Below are positions 24,790 through 32,387 of a stretch of 36,026 bases of DNA, in pieces (position 1 is the stretch's first letter; each line of letters starts with the position of its first letter). The translations under genes were made by a program, and so were the position numbers. This stretch comes from a bacterium (lineage in GTDB: Bacteria > CAYTYR01 > UBA6262). The notes beneath the pieces are model-generated. The model saw only the letters and a program-made list of their open reading frames with translations. It made no database searches and was not told where the DNA came from. Location: positions 1-36,026 of the forward strand of contig JAQTPL010000020.1 of assembly GCA_028712895.1 (NCBI GenBank), written 5' to 3'.

Positions 24790-25272
24790 TTAACCGAGTA
24801 TGTTTTTTATCTCTTCTTTCACTATTTCAATATTATCAATATCAGAACTAGCGACACTAAGAAGCCTTACTTCCCTGGCTTCTTTCTTTTTTAATATCTT
24901 AGCCATATTTTCCAGGCACCGGTCTTTTCCCAAACCACTGCCATAGGTCACAAAAGCTAAAGTCTTTTTACCCACCAACCCGACGCAATCCTTTATATAA
25001 GTGCGCATAGCCGGCACTGGCTCCAGCGCCCATACTGGACTACCAAAACATACCAGGTCATATGGCGACACTACTACGAATGTGCTTTCTACCTTGGTCC
25101 TGATACGAAAAAATGCCTTCAGGCACTTGCCAATGTATGATTTAGGCTCATTAGGCGCGTGCAGCCAACGTTCATCCACTGCCCAGCCCTGGTTATGCAA
25201 ATGTTCCCCGACCAAATGCGCCAGTTTCTTGGTATTCCCTGTTTCTGTGTAATAGACGATCAAAGCCTTCAC
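24790..25272 (-). CDS. Flavodoxin-like FMN protein
   Basis: 160 aa with a flavodoxin fold. The FMN phosphate loop TETGNTKK lies at 9-16, the isoalloxazine loops follow with FGSPVWALEPVPAMRTYI (about 76-93) and FVTYGSGLGKDRC (about 107-119). Such proteins carry electrons or act as quinone/FMN reductases; the acceptor is unknown. The GTG start at 25270-25272 has an ideal AGGAGGT site; it overlaps the first arm of an inverted-repeat element. It is the last gene of the minus-strand group that starts with the RlmI-type methyltransferase. Confidence 0.88.
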   Translation of the reverse strand: MKALIVYYTETGNTKKLAHLVGEHLHNQGWAVDERWLHAPNEPKSYIGKCLKAFFRIRTKVESTFVVVSPYDLVCFGSPVWALEPVPAMRTYIKDCVGLVGKKTLAFVTYGSGLGKDRCLENMAKILKKKEAREVRLLSVASSDIDNIEIVKEEIKNILG

Positions 25273-25352
25273 CCCGTTAGACCTCCTAAACTAATTTTTC
25301 AGTTGATCCCACTTTCTTGACACCCGTTATGACTAATAAGTTCTAACAGGGT
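25271..25352. repeat. Inverted-repeat element with CCCCGTTAGA ends, second copy
   Basis: ACCCCGTTAGA (25271-25281) and TTCTAACAGGGT (25341-25352, one mismatch) bound about 60 nt; an inner ACCCGTTA is at 25322-25329. The three pieces and their order match the element at 4118-4220. It overlaps the flavodoxin start region. Confidence 0.6.
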
Positions 25353-25372
25353 TCATGAAACCCCCAGTTTTC

Positions 25373-26176
25373 TTAGTAAAACCTGCCAAACTGTATATTT
25401 ACCCCTGCGCCATAATATGGGACTTTTGAATTAACATTGCCGAAAGCATATACACCGACTCCGAAATAACGCAATCCAGTATAGGTTAGCTGCAATTCCA
25501 AAGGCACGCCAATAGTGCTAAAAGTTGTCCGGTCATAAACCTTTTTTTCCTTATTCACAGTCACCCAGCCTTGAGTAAGCCACCACTCTGTCTCAGTATA
25601 ATGAAGAACGCTATCATGGTCAACATATTTGCCATTAACCGAGCTAATACCAACCCCACCGGCAAACAAAAAGTTATTTTCCTGTTTAACAAACCCGTAA
25701 AGCAATCCAATCTCATTAGCCTCATTCCCGTCTTCATAATAATCATTGTATGTGCCGGAACGCACATTTATAGAGTCTTTCAAAGATAATGCTCTTATCG
25801 CAAACAAACCTTTCCCTGTATCAAAGTTAAAACTGCCTCCAATAGCAGACCCCTTGGACCCAGACAGTGTGCCTGCTTTATTATCCAAACTCGGCATCCC
25901 GAGAATAAGATTGACCCAACAAGGATGAAAGCCTGTTTCTGGCTTTTTCTCTGCTAATACTTTTTCCGGTTCTTTTTTATTTGTAGCCGGTACTTCTTTC
26001 TCTTCTGCTGTTTTTGCTGCTTTTTCTTCTTTATTCGGCTTAACGGCTGAAGGAGAAGAAAAATCAGTTATTTCAGGATCTGGTTTTGGATGTTTTTTAA
26101 ACTTGTAATCCCCGGTAAGCCACCACGGACCGAAACTTAATAGCAATGTAAGCAGAATAATGCCTGCATACCCCAT
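25373..26176 (-). CDS. Exported protein with charged linker and C-terminal beta domain, unknown function
   Basis: 267 aa. A hydrophobic N-terminal segment (3-20) acts as signal or anchor; residues about 30-85 are Lys-, Glu- and Pro-rich and disordered (EEKAAKTAEEKEVPATNKKE); residues about 90-267 alternate as beta strands and end YYGAGVNIQFGRFY, an aromatic barrel-type terminus. This layout suggests an inner-membrane- or periplasm-spanning linker with an outer-membrane-like domain. I recognise no family. The ATG follows AGGAG. It lies 27 bp after another exported protein gene (26204-26911). Confidence 0.65.
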   Translation of the reverse strand: MGYAGIILLTLLLSFGPWWLTGDYKFKKHPKPDPEITDFSSPSAVKPNKEEKAAKTAEEKEVPATNKKEPEKVLAEKKPETGFHPCWVNLILGMPSLDNKAGTLSGSKGSAIGGSFNFDTGKGLFAIRALSLKDSINVRSGTYNDYYEDGNEANEIGLLYGFVKQENNFLFAGGVGISSVNGKYVDHDSVLHYTETEWWLTQGWVTVNKEKKVYDRTTFSTIGVPLELQLTYTGLRYFGVGVYAFGNVNSKVPYYGAGVNIQFGRFY

Positions 26177-26203
26177 CTTGGTCTCCTCTTTATATTGATC
26201 CTA

Positions 26204-26911
26204 TTAAAAACGAACTGTCAAAACCGGCATCACTATCTTTGTTTCCGGCTCCACTCCATCCAAGGTATTGGGCCGGCTCATATTATAGAACCATATCGGC
26301 ATTCCAAACATCCCGATCAAACCCATAACATGCACGCTATTCCTGACTGTTTCATGCTCATGGAAAGCAGTAGCTAAACCATACCAGGCCAGGGCATTGA
26401 CGATCGCTCCCAAATAGGCCATAAACGGATTCCCATGTTCACCCCGGGCTATACCAACCTTGGCGACACCCCAAGGTATACCAATTAAGACTCCTCCAGC
26501 TATGAAAATTCCTACAATTAAAGCAGCAATAAATAAAATTACCAGCGGGGCAAAAACTCCTAAACCGGCTGCCGCGGCAGTAATTGCGCCCCAGGATACA
26601 GCAGTAACACCGAGTCCGACCAGTCCGCCAATCATCCAGCCTCCGAAAAATCCCTTCCAGGCTCCCTGCAATTTTGTCCTATAGGCCCACCTGTCAGCAG
26701 GAGATATATACTCATCGGGGACCTCATCATTATTATCACTGTCCTCGTTCTTATCCCATCTTTGGTAAAATTCATCAACCTCTTGATGCCCACTGGACTT
26801 AACCAGCATAATTGGTGAACGTGGATCTAAAGATAATCGATTACCTTCAGCAAAGAGAAAGGTTGACCAAAACATACTGAGCATTACCATTGCTAGTGTA
26901 CGCTTGAACAT
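26204..26911 (-). CDS. Membrane protein with signal peptide and glycine-rich segments, unknown function
   Basis: 235 aa. Signal peptide 1-21 (MVMLSMFWSTFLFAEG) then an acidic region (KNEDSDNNDEVPDEY), three or four glycine- and alanine-rich hydrophobic segments (about 88-165, GGWMIGGLVGLGVTAVSWGA and following) typical of glycine-zipper helices, and a C-terminal strand ending LTVRF. The mix of helices after a cleavable signal is unusual for an outer-membrane protein; an inner-membrane location is likelier. No family is recognised. The ATG follows GGAGG. Confidence 0.65.
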   Translation of the reverse strand: MFKRTLAMVMLSMFWSTFLFAEGNRLSLDPRSPIMLVKSSGHQEVDEFYQRWDKNEDSDNNDEVPDEYISPADRWAYRTKLQGAWKGFFGGWMIGGLVGLGVTAVSWGAITAAAAGLGVFAPLVILFIAALIVGIFIAGGVLIGIPWGVAKVGIARGEHGNPFMAYLGAIVNALAWYGLATAFHEHETVRNSVHVMGLIGMFGMPIWFYNMSRPNTLDGVEPETKIVMPVLTVRF

Positions 26912-26930
26912 TTGTCCTCCATTAGGGTTC

Positions 26931-28106
26931 TCAGGTTACTTGCATAATCGCGCATTTGAGATATTGTGTTTCCGGCATGGCTAACAGTACAGGATGATCT
27001 TTAGCCTGGCCGCGGAACTCCAGCAGGCGTAGGGTCCGCTTGGAACGCAACGCACTATCCTTGAGCATATTGATGAAAGTATATTCATCCATGTAATGCG
27101 AGCAGGATGAAGATATCAGTATCCCGCCCTTTTTCACCGTCTGCATCGCCAAGCCATTCAATTTCCTGTATCCTTTGATCGCCTGCGGCAGGTTCTTTTT
27201 TGATTTGGTAAATGACGGCGGGTCCACATTCACAACGTCAAATAATGTATTCTTCAACACTGCTTCAGTCAAATACTCAAACACATCAGCAGCGACAAAT
27301 TCACAATTTTTAAATTCATTCAGATCGGCATTTTCCTGAGCTTCTTTGACCGCATCTTTTGAAGCATCCACCCCAATCACTTTTACACTCTCATATTTCG
27401 CGGCAGACAGTGAAAATCCCCCGCCGTAACAGAAACAATCTAAAACCGTCTTTTGCGAAACATAGCTCTTGAGCGCTTCCCGGTTATCCCGCTGATCAAA
27501 AAAGAACCCGGTTTTTTGCCCATTCACTATATCTACCTTGAAATCCAGGCCATTCTGCTCGATCACCAGGTGATTTGAAGGTTCCGGGCCAACTAACGGC
27601 TTTTTATATAACTCCATCCCCTCCAACGTCCTGACTTCAGAATCATTACGGAGATAAATCCCGACTGGCTTAAAGATATCAGTTAAAGCCTGACCGATCA
27701 TTTCCAGCCTCTGTTCCATACCCAGGCTCAACACTTGTATTACTAAATAATTTTCATATTTATCAATGACCAGCCCCGGCAGGAAATCACTTTCGCCATA
27801 TACGATGCGGTAAGATCTTTCAGTAGGATACAGTTCTTGCCGTAAGTTATGGGCCTGAGTGATGCGCTTCTTAAAAAACTCTGCATCAATCTCTTCCCGC
27901 TCTTTGGTCAATATCCTGGCCGCGATCAGGGAATTCTTATTCACTAGCCCCAATCCCAGGAATACATTCTGGCTGGACACGACTTCAGCTATGTCCCCGT
28001 TATTAATATCACCGGAATATTGGTCGATCTCATTGGAAAATACCCAGAGATGCCCGGCTAATAATCTTTTTTCTTCATTTTTTTTTAATATTACTTTAGC
28101 CGCCAT
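26931..28106 (-). CDS. RlmI-type class I rRNA (cytosine-C5) methyltransferase
   Basis: 391 aa. An N-terminal PUA domain (about 1-75: KRLLAGHLWVFSNEI) for RNA binding precedes an S-adenosylmethionine Rossmann domain: VLDCFCYGGGFSLSA (SAM loop), VIGVDAS, VNVDPPSFTKSKKN (catalytic loop) and SSSCSHYM. This order fits RlmI/RlmL-like enzymes that methylate C1962 of 23S rRNA; the exact base is inferred by family. The ATG at 28104-28106 is chosen since AAAGG is 6 nt upstream, whereas the ATG at 28112 overlaps that site. Confidence 0.9.
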   Translation of the reverse strand: MAAKVILKKNEEKRLLAGHLWVFSNEIDQYSGDINNGDIAEVVSSQNVFLGLGLVNKNSLIAARILTKEREEIDAEFFKKRITQAHNLRQELYPTERSYRIVYGESDFLPGLVIDKYENYLVIQVLSLGMEQRLEMIGQALTDIFKPVGIYLRNDSEVRTLEGMELYKKPLVGPEPSNHLVIEQNGLDFKVDIVNGQKTGFFFDQRDNREALKSYVSQKTVLDCFCYGGGFSLSAAKYESVKVIGVDASKDAVKEAQENADLNEFKNCEFVAADVFEYLTEAVLKNTLFDVVNVDPPSFTKSKKNLPQAIKGYRKLNGLAMQTVKKGGILISSSCSHYMDEYTFINMLKDSALRSKRTLRLLEFRGQAKDHPVLLAMPETQYLKCAIMQVT

Positions 28107-28138
28107 ATTCATCCTTTAGCGATATTAAATAAAAAAAC

Positions 28139-28167
28139 TTGCCAATATCTATAAAATATGTTAAATA
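28139..28167 (+). promoter_or_regulatory. Possible promoter of the lipoprotein gene
   Basis: TTGCCA (28139-28144), 17-bp spacer and TAAATA (28162-28167). The -10 is a weak match. It lies in the divergent region between the RlmI-type gene and the lipoprotein. Confidence 0.35.
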
Positions 28168-28209
28168 CTATTTATGATCTTTATTCAATCTGTTGGAGGG
28201 AAGCAAGCT

Positions 28210-28599
28210 ATGAAAAAAATAGTATTTGCGTTTTTATGCTTATTCATTATCGCTGGCTGCAGTGATGATGATCCTAACAACGAATTAATCCTCAGAAATA
28301 GTTCTTTGGCTGCAGTAACCGTAAATTTCCGGGGCACTCATTACCCACTAACCGTAGGGCAAAGTGAAATTATTAGAGATATTCCCAATGGCACTTATGC
28401 TTATGAAACTGCTGTCTCACTTCCATCAGGAGCGACATCAGTGACTAAAGGCACACATCTGGATGACACGCTACAGTTCACCGGGGAAACCAAGTATACT
28501 ATTTTTTATATTGGCACTTTGCTCGAAGAGGTATATGAGATCAATGCCACTCTTTCCACAACAAACCAGGAAGAAGCTGCCAGTCGTCTGCTGCCTTAA
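28210..28599 (+). CDS. Small lipoprotein of unknown function
   Basis: 129 aa with a short signal peptide and lipobox I-A-G-C (Cys17), followed by SDDD. The mature part reads as short beta strands (NELILRNSSLAAVTVNFRG; TKYTIFYIGTLLEEVYEI), resembling a small beta-sandwich. I recognise no family. The ATG at 28210-28212 is chosen since GGAGGG is correctly placed upstream; a longer frame starting at 28174 has neither that nor homology. The stop is 2 bp from the convergent queF stop with no hairpin between, so their transcripts must overlap. Confidence 0.7.
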   Translation: MKKIVFAFLCLFIIAGCSDDDPNNELILRNSSLAAVTVNFRGTHYPLTVGQSEIIRDIPNGTYAYETAVSLPSGATSVTKGTHLDDTLQFTGETKYTIFYIGTLLEEVYEINATLSTTNQEEAASRLLP

Positions 28600-28601
28600 T
28601 C

Positions 28602-28997
28602 CTAATGATTTCTTCTGCTCTTGTACTCAGCTTCTACCGTGGTAATGATACCGCCACGGGGAGTGAATATCCCTTTAATTCCGGCCCACTTTGGTCTACA
28701 AGCGGCGGTGAAATCCTGCAAAATCCTGTTCACGGCATTTTCATGAGAAATACCCAAATTACGGTATCCTAAAATATAATATTTAAATGATTTAAGCTCC
28801 ACGCACAATTTATCCGGTATATACTCGATGGTAATGGTCGCAAAATCAGGCAGGGCCGTATGTGGGCAAAGAGACGTATATTCAGGCACAGAAATAGTGA
28901 CTTTGTAATCCTTGAATAAGTTCGGGAATACGTCCAACTGCGGCAGCTTCGCTTCCAGCCCGCCCTTCGCCAACTTCATCTTCTCTCTTAAATCCAT
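28602..28997 (-). CDS. queF: NADPH-dependent 7-cyano-7-deazaguanine reductase
   Basis: QueF reduces preQ0 to preQ1 in queuosine synthesis. The 131-aa protein is the short, single-T-fold type. The catalytic Cys and Asp fall in SLCPHTALPDFATI (C44, D51), and the substrate stretch LKSFKYYILGYRNLGISHENAVNRI is near-canonical. The ATG follows a G-rich site (GGGGG). queH at 30202 belongs to the same pathway; queC, queD and queE are not in the window. Confidence 0.93.
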   Translation of the reverse strand: MDLREKMKLAKGGLEAKLPQLDVFPNLFKDYKVTISVPEYTSLCPHTALPDFATITIEYIPDKLCVELKSFKYYILGYRNLGISHENAVNRILQDFTAACRPKWAGIKGIFTPRGGIITTVEAEYKSRRNH

Positions 28998-29030
28998 ACT
29001 TTTCCCCCAAATAAGTAATTTTGAGTTTTA

Positions 29031-29444
29031 TCATTCCCCTATAATTTTAATCAGCACTCTCTTCTTCCGCATCCCATCAAATTCCCCGTAGAATATCTGC
29101 TCCCACGGCCCGAAATGCAGCTCCCCATTGGTGACCGCCACTACCACTTCCCGGCCCATCACAGTTCTCTTAAGGTGCGCATCACCGTTGTCTTCGCCGA
29201 CATTGTGCTCATACTTATCCTTGCTGTAAGGAGCTAATCTTTCCAGCCACTTCATGAAATCCCGGTGCAATCCAGGCTCATTGTCGTTGATAAACACACT
29301 GGCGGTGATATGCATGGCATTTACCAGGCACAAACCTTCTTTTACCCCGCTCTTCTTCAATGCTTCCTCTACCTGGTCGGTAATATTAATAAATTCATAG
29401 CGGGTTTTAGTGTTAAACCACAATTCCTCTTGGTATGATCTCAT
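29031..29444 (-). CDS. YjbQ/UPF0047-family protein, second copy
   Basis: 137 aa. UPF0047 features: [23 protein letters not shown] (conserved His and Asn-Asp-Asn), [19 protein letters not shown] and [16 protein letters not shown]. It belongs to a divergent branch in which the NENADP and LGTWQGIYLCEFDGPR motifs of the first copy are replaced. Function is unknown. The ATG follows GGGAGGG. It lies between a HAD phosphatase and queF. Confidence 0.88.
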   Translation of the reverse strand: MRSYQEELWFNTKTRYEFINITDQVEEALKKSGVKEGLCLVNAMHITASVFINDNEPGLHRDFMKWLERLAPYSKDKYEHNVGEDNGDAHLKRTVMGREVVVAVTNGELHFGPWEQIFYGEFDGMRKKRVLIKIIGE

Positions 29445-29462
29445 AGGACCCTCCCTGGAAAT

Positions 29463-29516
29463 GATTACACCGATTACTAAAGATCCGCCAGAGGCGGACA
29501 GGGATTACACAGATTA
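29463..29516. repeat. GATTACAC repeats around a TCCGCC-AGA-GGCGGA palindrome
   Basis: GATTACACCGATTA (29463-29476) and GATTACACAGATTA (29503-29516) flank the 6-bp inverted repeat TCCGCC (29484-29489) / GGCGGA (29493-29498). The GATTA words repeat at about 9 nt. It occupies the gap between the HAD phosphatase and yjbQ-2 genes. Confidence 0.65.
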
Positions 29517-29521
29517 GAGCA

Positions 29522-30154
29522 TTACATTATTTTTAACAGTTGTCTTAGATTATTAATTACTTTGTATGGCTTCTGCTGGGCCAGTTCTTTCCGGCTGCAG
29601 GACCCGCCCAGGATGGCTATTGCTTTAACCTTGGCGTTTTTGCCGGCTTTGATATCATAGACCATGTCACCGACATACAGGGCTTCCTGCGGTTTTATTT
29701 TTAATTTTTTCAATGCTTTTTTCAATAAATAGGGCTCTGGTTTTAACTCATGCTTCTTATCAGCGCAGACTATCAGGTCAAAATATTTCTCCAGGTCCAA
29801 GTGCCGGACCAAAACATTACTAAATTTTGTCGGGCGGTTGCTGGCTACAGCCAGTTTGATCCCCTGCCGTTGCAATGCTGATAAAACCTTCCTGGCTTGC
29901 GGTTTTAATGTTGAATATCGCTGTAATGCCTCCCGGTGATGCTTCCGGTAAAGGGTCAACCCCTTGCTGGCGTCTGCCGCTTTCACGAACTGCGATATAA
30001 AATGCTTGTCCCCGCGCCCCACCGCGCGCTTGCACCGGTCATAGCTGATTTTCTTGTATCCCAAAGACCGCAAAGTAAAATTAAGGCTTTTCTCGATCGC
30101 CCTGTAGGCATTGATCAGCGTGCCATCCAGGTCAAATATCACAAGTTTGATCAT
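29522..30154 (-). CDS. HAD-superfamily phosphatase (phosphoglycolate phosphatase-like)
   Basis: 210 aa with all HAD motifs: motif I DLDGTL at the N-terminus (nucleophile Asp), motif II Ser in LAVASNR, motif III Lys in ELKPEPYLL, motif IV GDMVYDIKAG. A helical cap (about 15-85) is the C1 type of the Gph/PpaX group, which clears 2-phosphoglycolate or hydrolyses pyrophosphate; the substrate is not decidable from sequence. The ATG follows AAAGGA. It lies between queH and yjbQ-2, in the same direction. Confidence 0.88.
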   Translation of the reverse strand: MIKLVIFDLDGTLINAYRAIEKSLNFTLRSLGYKKISYDRCKRAVGRGDKHFISQFVKAADASKGLTLYRKHHREALQRYSTLKPQARKVLSALQRQGIKLAVASNRPTKFSNVLVRHLDLEKYFDLIVCADKKHELKPEPYLLKKALKKLKIKPQEALYVGDMVYDIKAGKNAKVKAIAILGGSCSRKELAQQKPYKVINNLRQLLKIM

Positions 30155-30159
30155 GACAA

Positions 30160-30255
30160 TCCTTTGCGAATTACTCGAATGATAGCGAATATCTCGAATA
30201 CTTACTTAGTTCCTATTCGGCTCTTATTCGCATCCCTTAATTCGGCTTCTATTCG
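30160..30255. repeat. CGAAT/ATTCG repeats between queH and the HAD gene
   Basis: CGAAT recurs four times at 9-10 nt spacing in about 30172-30205, and TATTCG/TAATTCG recurs about four times through 30212-30255. The second half reads through the last codons of queH (residues about 170-188). Confidence 0.6.
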
Positions 30256-30768
30256 TGATTTTTCACATCCGCAATAATGTTGCCGGTAAAAATTATGCTC
30301 CTTGGCAAAATCCATGGTTTTCTTGAAACCATCCTGCTTTTTAAAATCATACGGCAGGAAACCAGCGCAAATTTCAGAACCTATCTTGTTAATCTCCTGC
30401 ACATTTTTGTGCGGGCTGACTGACAAAGTTGAGGCCATGTGCTCTATCCCTAGTTCTTTTGTTTTCTCTGCTGTCTTTTGCAGTCTTACCCTGAAACAGG
30501 CCAGGCAACGCTTGCCGCCTTCTGGTTCTGCCTCTAGTCCTTGTATGCACTTCTGCCAGGCACTAGGTTCATATAGCCCTTCCACCAGTGTAAAGCCAAG
30601 CAATTGACTTGCCTGCCGGACCACTTCCAGGCGCTGTTTATATTCTTCTTGCGGATAAATGTTCGGATTATAGAAATAGCCGGTCACTTCAAAGCCATCA
30701 TCCCGTAATCTCTGTACCACAGAACCGGCACATACCCCGCAGCAGATATGTAATAATACTTTTTTCAT
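30202..30768 (-). CDS. queH: Epoxyqueuosine reductase QueH
   Basis: Reduces epoxyqueuosine in tRNA to queuosine; it is the non-homologous replacement of QueG. 188 aa. The Cys signature is present: HICCGVC at the N-terminus, RCLACFRVRL in the middle and HYCGCEKSR near the C-terminus, which together hold the 4Fe-4S cluster and adjacent metal. The last 15 or so residues (AELRDANKSRIGTK) are encoded by an ATTCG repeat tract and lie past the usual end. The start overlaps the aldolase stop (ATGA), so translation is coupled. Confidence 0.93.
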   Translation of the reverse strand: MKKVLLHICCGVCAGSVVQRLRDDGFEVTGYFYNPNIYPQEEYKQRLEVVRQASQLLGFTLVEGLYEPSAWQKCIQGLEAEPEGGKRCLACFRVRLQKTAEKTKELGIEHMASTLSVSPHKNVQEINKIGSEICAGFLPYDFKKQDGFKKTMDFAKEHNFYRQHYCGCEKSRIEAELRDANKSRIGTK

Positions 30769-31346
30769 CTTTGTCTTTGCTTTCCGCGTAAGAGCAGGTT
30801 TACCTTGGCTTGCTCTTCCAGCATCTCGATCAGGGCAAAAGCAGAACGAAAATCCTCACCCATAGCCACTACGCCATGGTTCTTCAATACCGCAATATTG
30901 CTGGTATCCAGGGCGGCTAAGACCGGGGCGATCCTGGTCACGGTCAGGGTAGATTGGGGAATAACCGGCAACTTCTCAAAATGGAGCTTGGATTCAAAGC
31001 CGAAGATATCCAGTTTCCGGTAACATTCAAAAAACGCTACGGTATGGATTGGATGCGCGTGGATCACCACGTTCACTTTCGGGAATTTGCGCAGTATCCC
31101 CAGATGCAGGTCTTTTTCCATAGTTAGCCGGCAGTCCCGTGATCCGGCAAGTATCCGGCCATCAAGACCAGCAACTGCTATCTGGGATGCAGTTAGCATA
31201 CCCAGATAGCAATTAGTCACGGTCAAGAGTATCTTTTGCTGGCTGGTCCGCGCAGAAACATTTCCTGACCTGCCAGCCACCAGGCCTCTCTCCCAAAGGA
31301 GATGCGCCCAATATATAAATTCTTTCTTATTTAAATCTATTTTCAT
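30765..31346 (-). CDS. Class II aldolase/adducin-family protein
   Basis: 193 aa, zinc-dependent class II aldolase fold (AraD/FucA/MtnB group). The substrate loop AGRSGNVSAR, the TMEKDLHLGIL stretch with the catalytic acid, the metal motif HAHPIHT and the third ligand His in LKNHGVVAMG are all present. Such enzymes cleave or epimerise sugar phosphates or dehydrate methylthioribulose-1-phosphate; which one is not clear, and no other sugar genes are near. The Shine-Dalgarno site is weak and lies in a repeat tract (31356-31397). Confidence 0.85.
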   Translation of the reverse strand: MKIDLNKKEFIYWAHLLWERGLVAGRSGNVSARTSQQKILLTVTNCYLGMLTASQIAVAGLDGRILAGSRDCRLTMEKDLHLGILRKFPKVNVVIHAHPIHTVAFFECYRKLDIFGFESKLHFEKLPVIPQSTLTVTRIAPVLAALDTSNIAVLKNHGVVAMGEDFRSAFALIEMLEEQAKVNLLLRGKQRQR

Positions 31347-31355
31347 AGCACCATC

Positions 31356-31397
31356 ACTTTCAACTTACCACTTACCACTTAATACTTATCACTTTTA
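31356..31397. repeat. Heptamer array H (ACTTACC type), OMP-aldolase gap
   Basis: Units of 7 nt on the plus strand: ACTTTCA, ACTTACC, ACTTACC, ACTTAAT, ACTTATC, then a 6-nt ACTTTT and ACTTAAA. It fills the gap between the beta-barrel gene stop (31399) and the aldolase start (31346). Confidence 0.8.
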
Positions 31398-31398
31398 C

Positions 31399-31968
31399 TT
31401 AAAAATAATACCTGACCGCAAATCCCACTCCCGGCTTGGTGGCAAAAGTAGTGGTAGAGTCAGAAGTAGTATTGCCGCTAACAGTAGTATCCGTGCTGAC
31501 GATATCTATGCCCAGCCGGCTCACATATACTTCAAAGCTCAAGTTAGGTATCTCCTGGAACCGGAAATCCACTCCCAGGCCGCCGCCGATATTAATAGTC
31601 GTCTCCTCATCTTTAAAATTGGTGCTCTCAAAATTATCAAAATCAATTTGAATGCCGGCCAAAGCCAGGAAACGCAGGTACGCCATTTTCTTCAGTATAT
31701 ACGCTATCCCGCCGCCGATGCCAAATTCAGTATCATCTTCCCCGAAGGAGAAAGAAAGATTACCGTCCAGGGCCATATCGTCATTCAACCAATACCGCGC
31801 GCCGATACCACTGCCATTGGTGCCTATACCCAGCCGGCCGGTCATATCATTACTGGCCGCGCTGACTGATACATTCTTCATTTGCGCTGGTGCCGGAGCT
31901 GCCACTGCTGCGTTCACTAACACGAACAAAAACATTACTGCCGCTAAAACCACTGTTACTTTTCTCAT
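31399..31968 (-). CDS. Outer-membrane beta-barrel protein
   Basis: 189 aa with a signal peptide (cut near VAA-APA, about residue 24). The mature part is a run of amphipathic strands with repeated GIG/GGG turns (MTGRLGIGTNGSGIGARYW; TEFGIGGGIAYIL; TTINIGGGLGVDFRF) and ends in GFAVRYYF with a terminal Phe, the BamA signal. A Ser/Thr-rich loop (STDTTVSGNTTSDSTTTF) may be exposed. No named family is assigned. The ATG follows a strong AAGGAGGT. It is 31 bp downstream of osmC. Confidence 0.8.
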   Translation of the reverse strand: MRKVTVVLAAVMFLFVLVNAAVAAPAPAQMKNVSVSAASNDMTGRLGIGTNGSGIGARYWLNDDMALDGNLSFSFGEDDTEFGIGGGIAYILKKMAYLRFLALAGIQIDFDNFESTNFKDEETTINIGGGLGVDFRFQEIPNLSFEVYVSRLGIDIVSTDTTVSGNTTSDSTTTFATKPGVGFAVRYYF

Positions 31969-31999
31969 ACGTCTTACCTCCTTTTTATTTTTCCTTGCT

Positions 32000-32380
32000 T
32001 TATTTTATACTGATCAACATTTCCGGGTTGGCTTTCAAGGTCTGGTGCACGGGACAATTCCGGACAAATCTCAACAGGGATTCTCTTTTGCCTTCATCAA
32101 GCTTGACTCCCTGCAGGTCGATGCTTATCTTTATCTGATTGAACTGGTACGGAGCCTTATCAGTCAGTTCTGCTTCTACCCTGATGATGAAATTCTCCAG
32201 CCCCAGCTTTGTGCTTTCCGCGAATTTGCGGATATACACCCCCGCGCAAGCCCCCAGCGCGGCTAACAGCGTGTCCAGTGGGCTAATGGCCCCGCTCTTA
32301 CCGTCAATAGTGATCTCATAACCTTTTGATTTTACCTGGAAGGTCATATCTTTGGCGCAAAACACTTCTGCCTGGTACAT
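32000..32380 (-). CDS. OsmC-family peroxiredoxin-like protein
   Basis: 126 aa. OsmC/Ohr proteins reduce organic hydroperoxides with a Cys pair: here LLAALGACAGVYIRK carries the first Cys and VRNCPVHQTL the second, the typical Ohr/OsmC arrangement. The start ATG at 32378-32380 follows GAGGTGG; a longer frame to 32455 extends into the antiporter gene and is rejected. It lies directly after the antiporter stop (7 bp), so it is part of that transcript. Confidence 0.9.
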   Translation of the reverse strand: MYQAEVFCAKDMTFQVKSKGYEITIDGKSGAISPLDTLLAALGACAGVYIRKFAESTKLGLENFIIRVEAELTDKAPYQFNQIKISIDLQGVKLDEGKRESLLRFVRNCPVHQTLKANPEMLISIK

Positions 32381-32387
32381 AACCACC

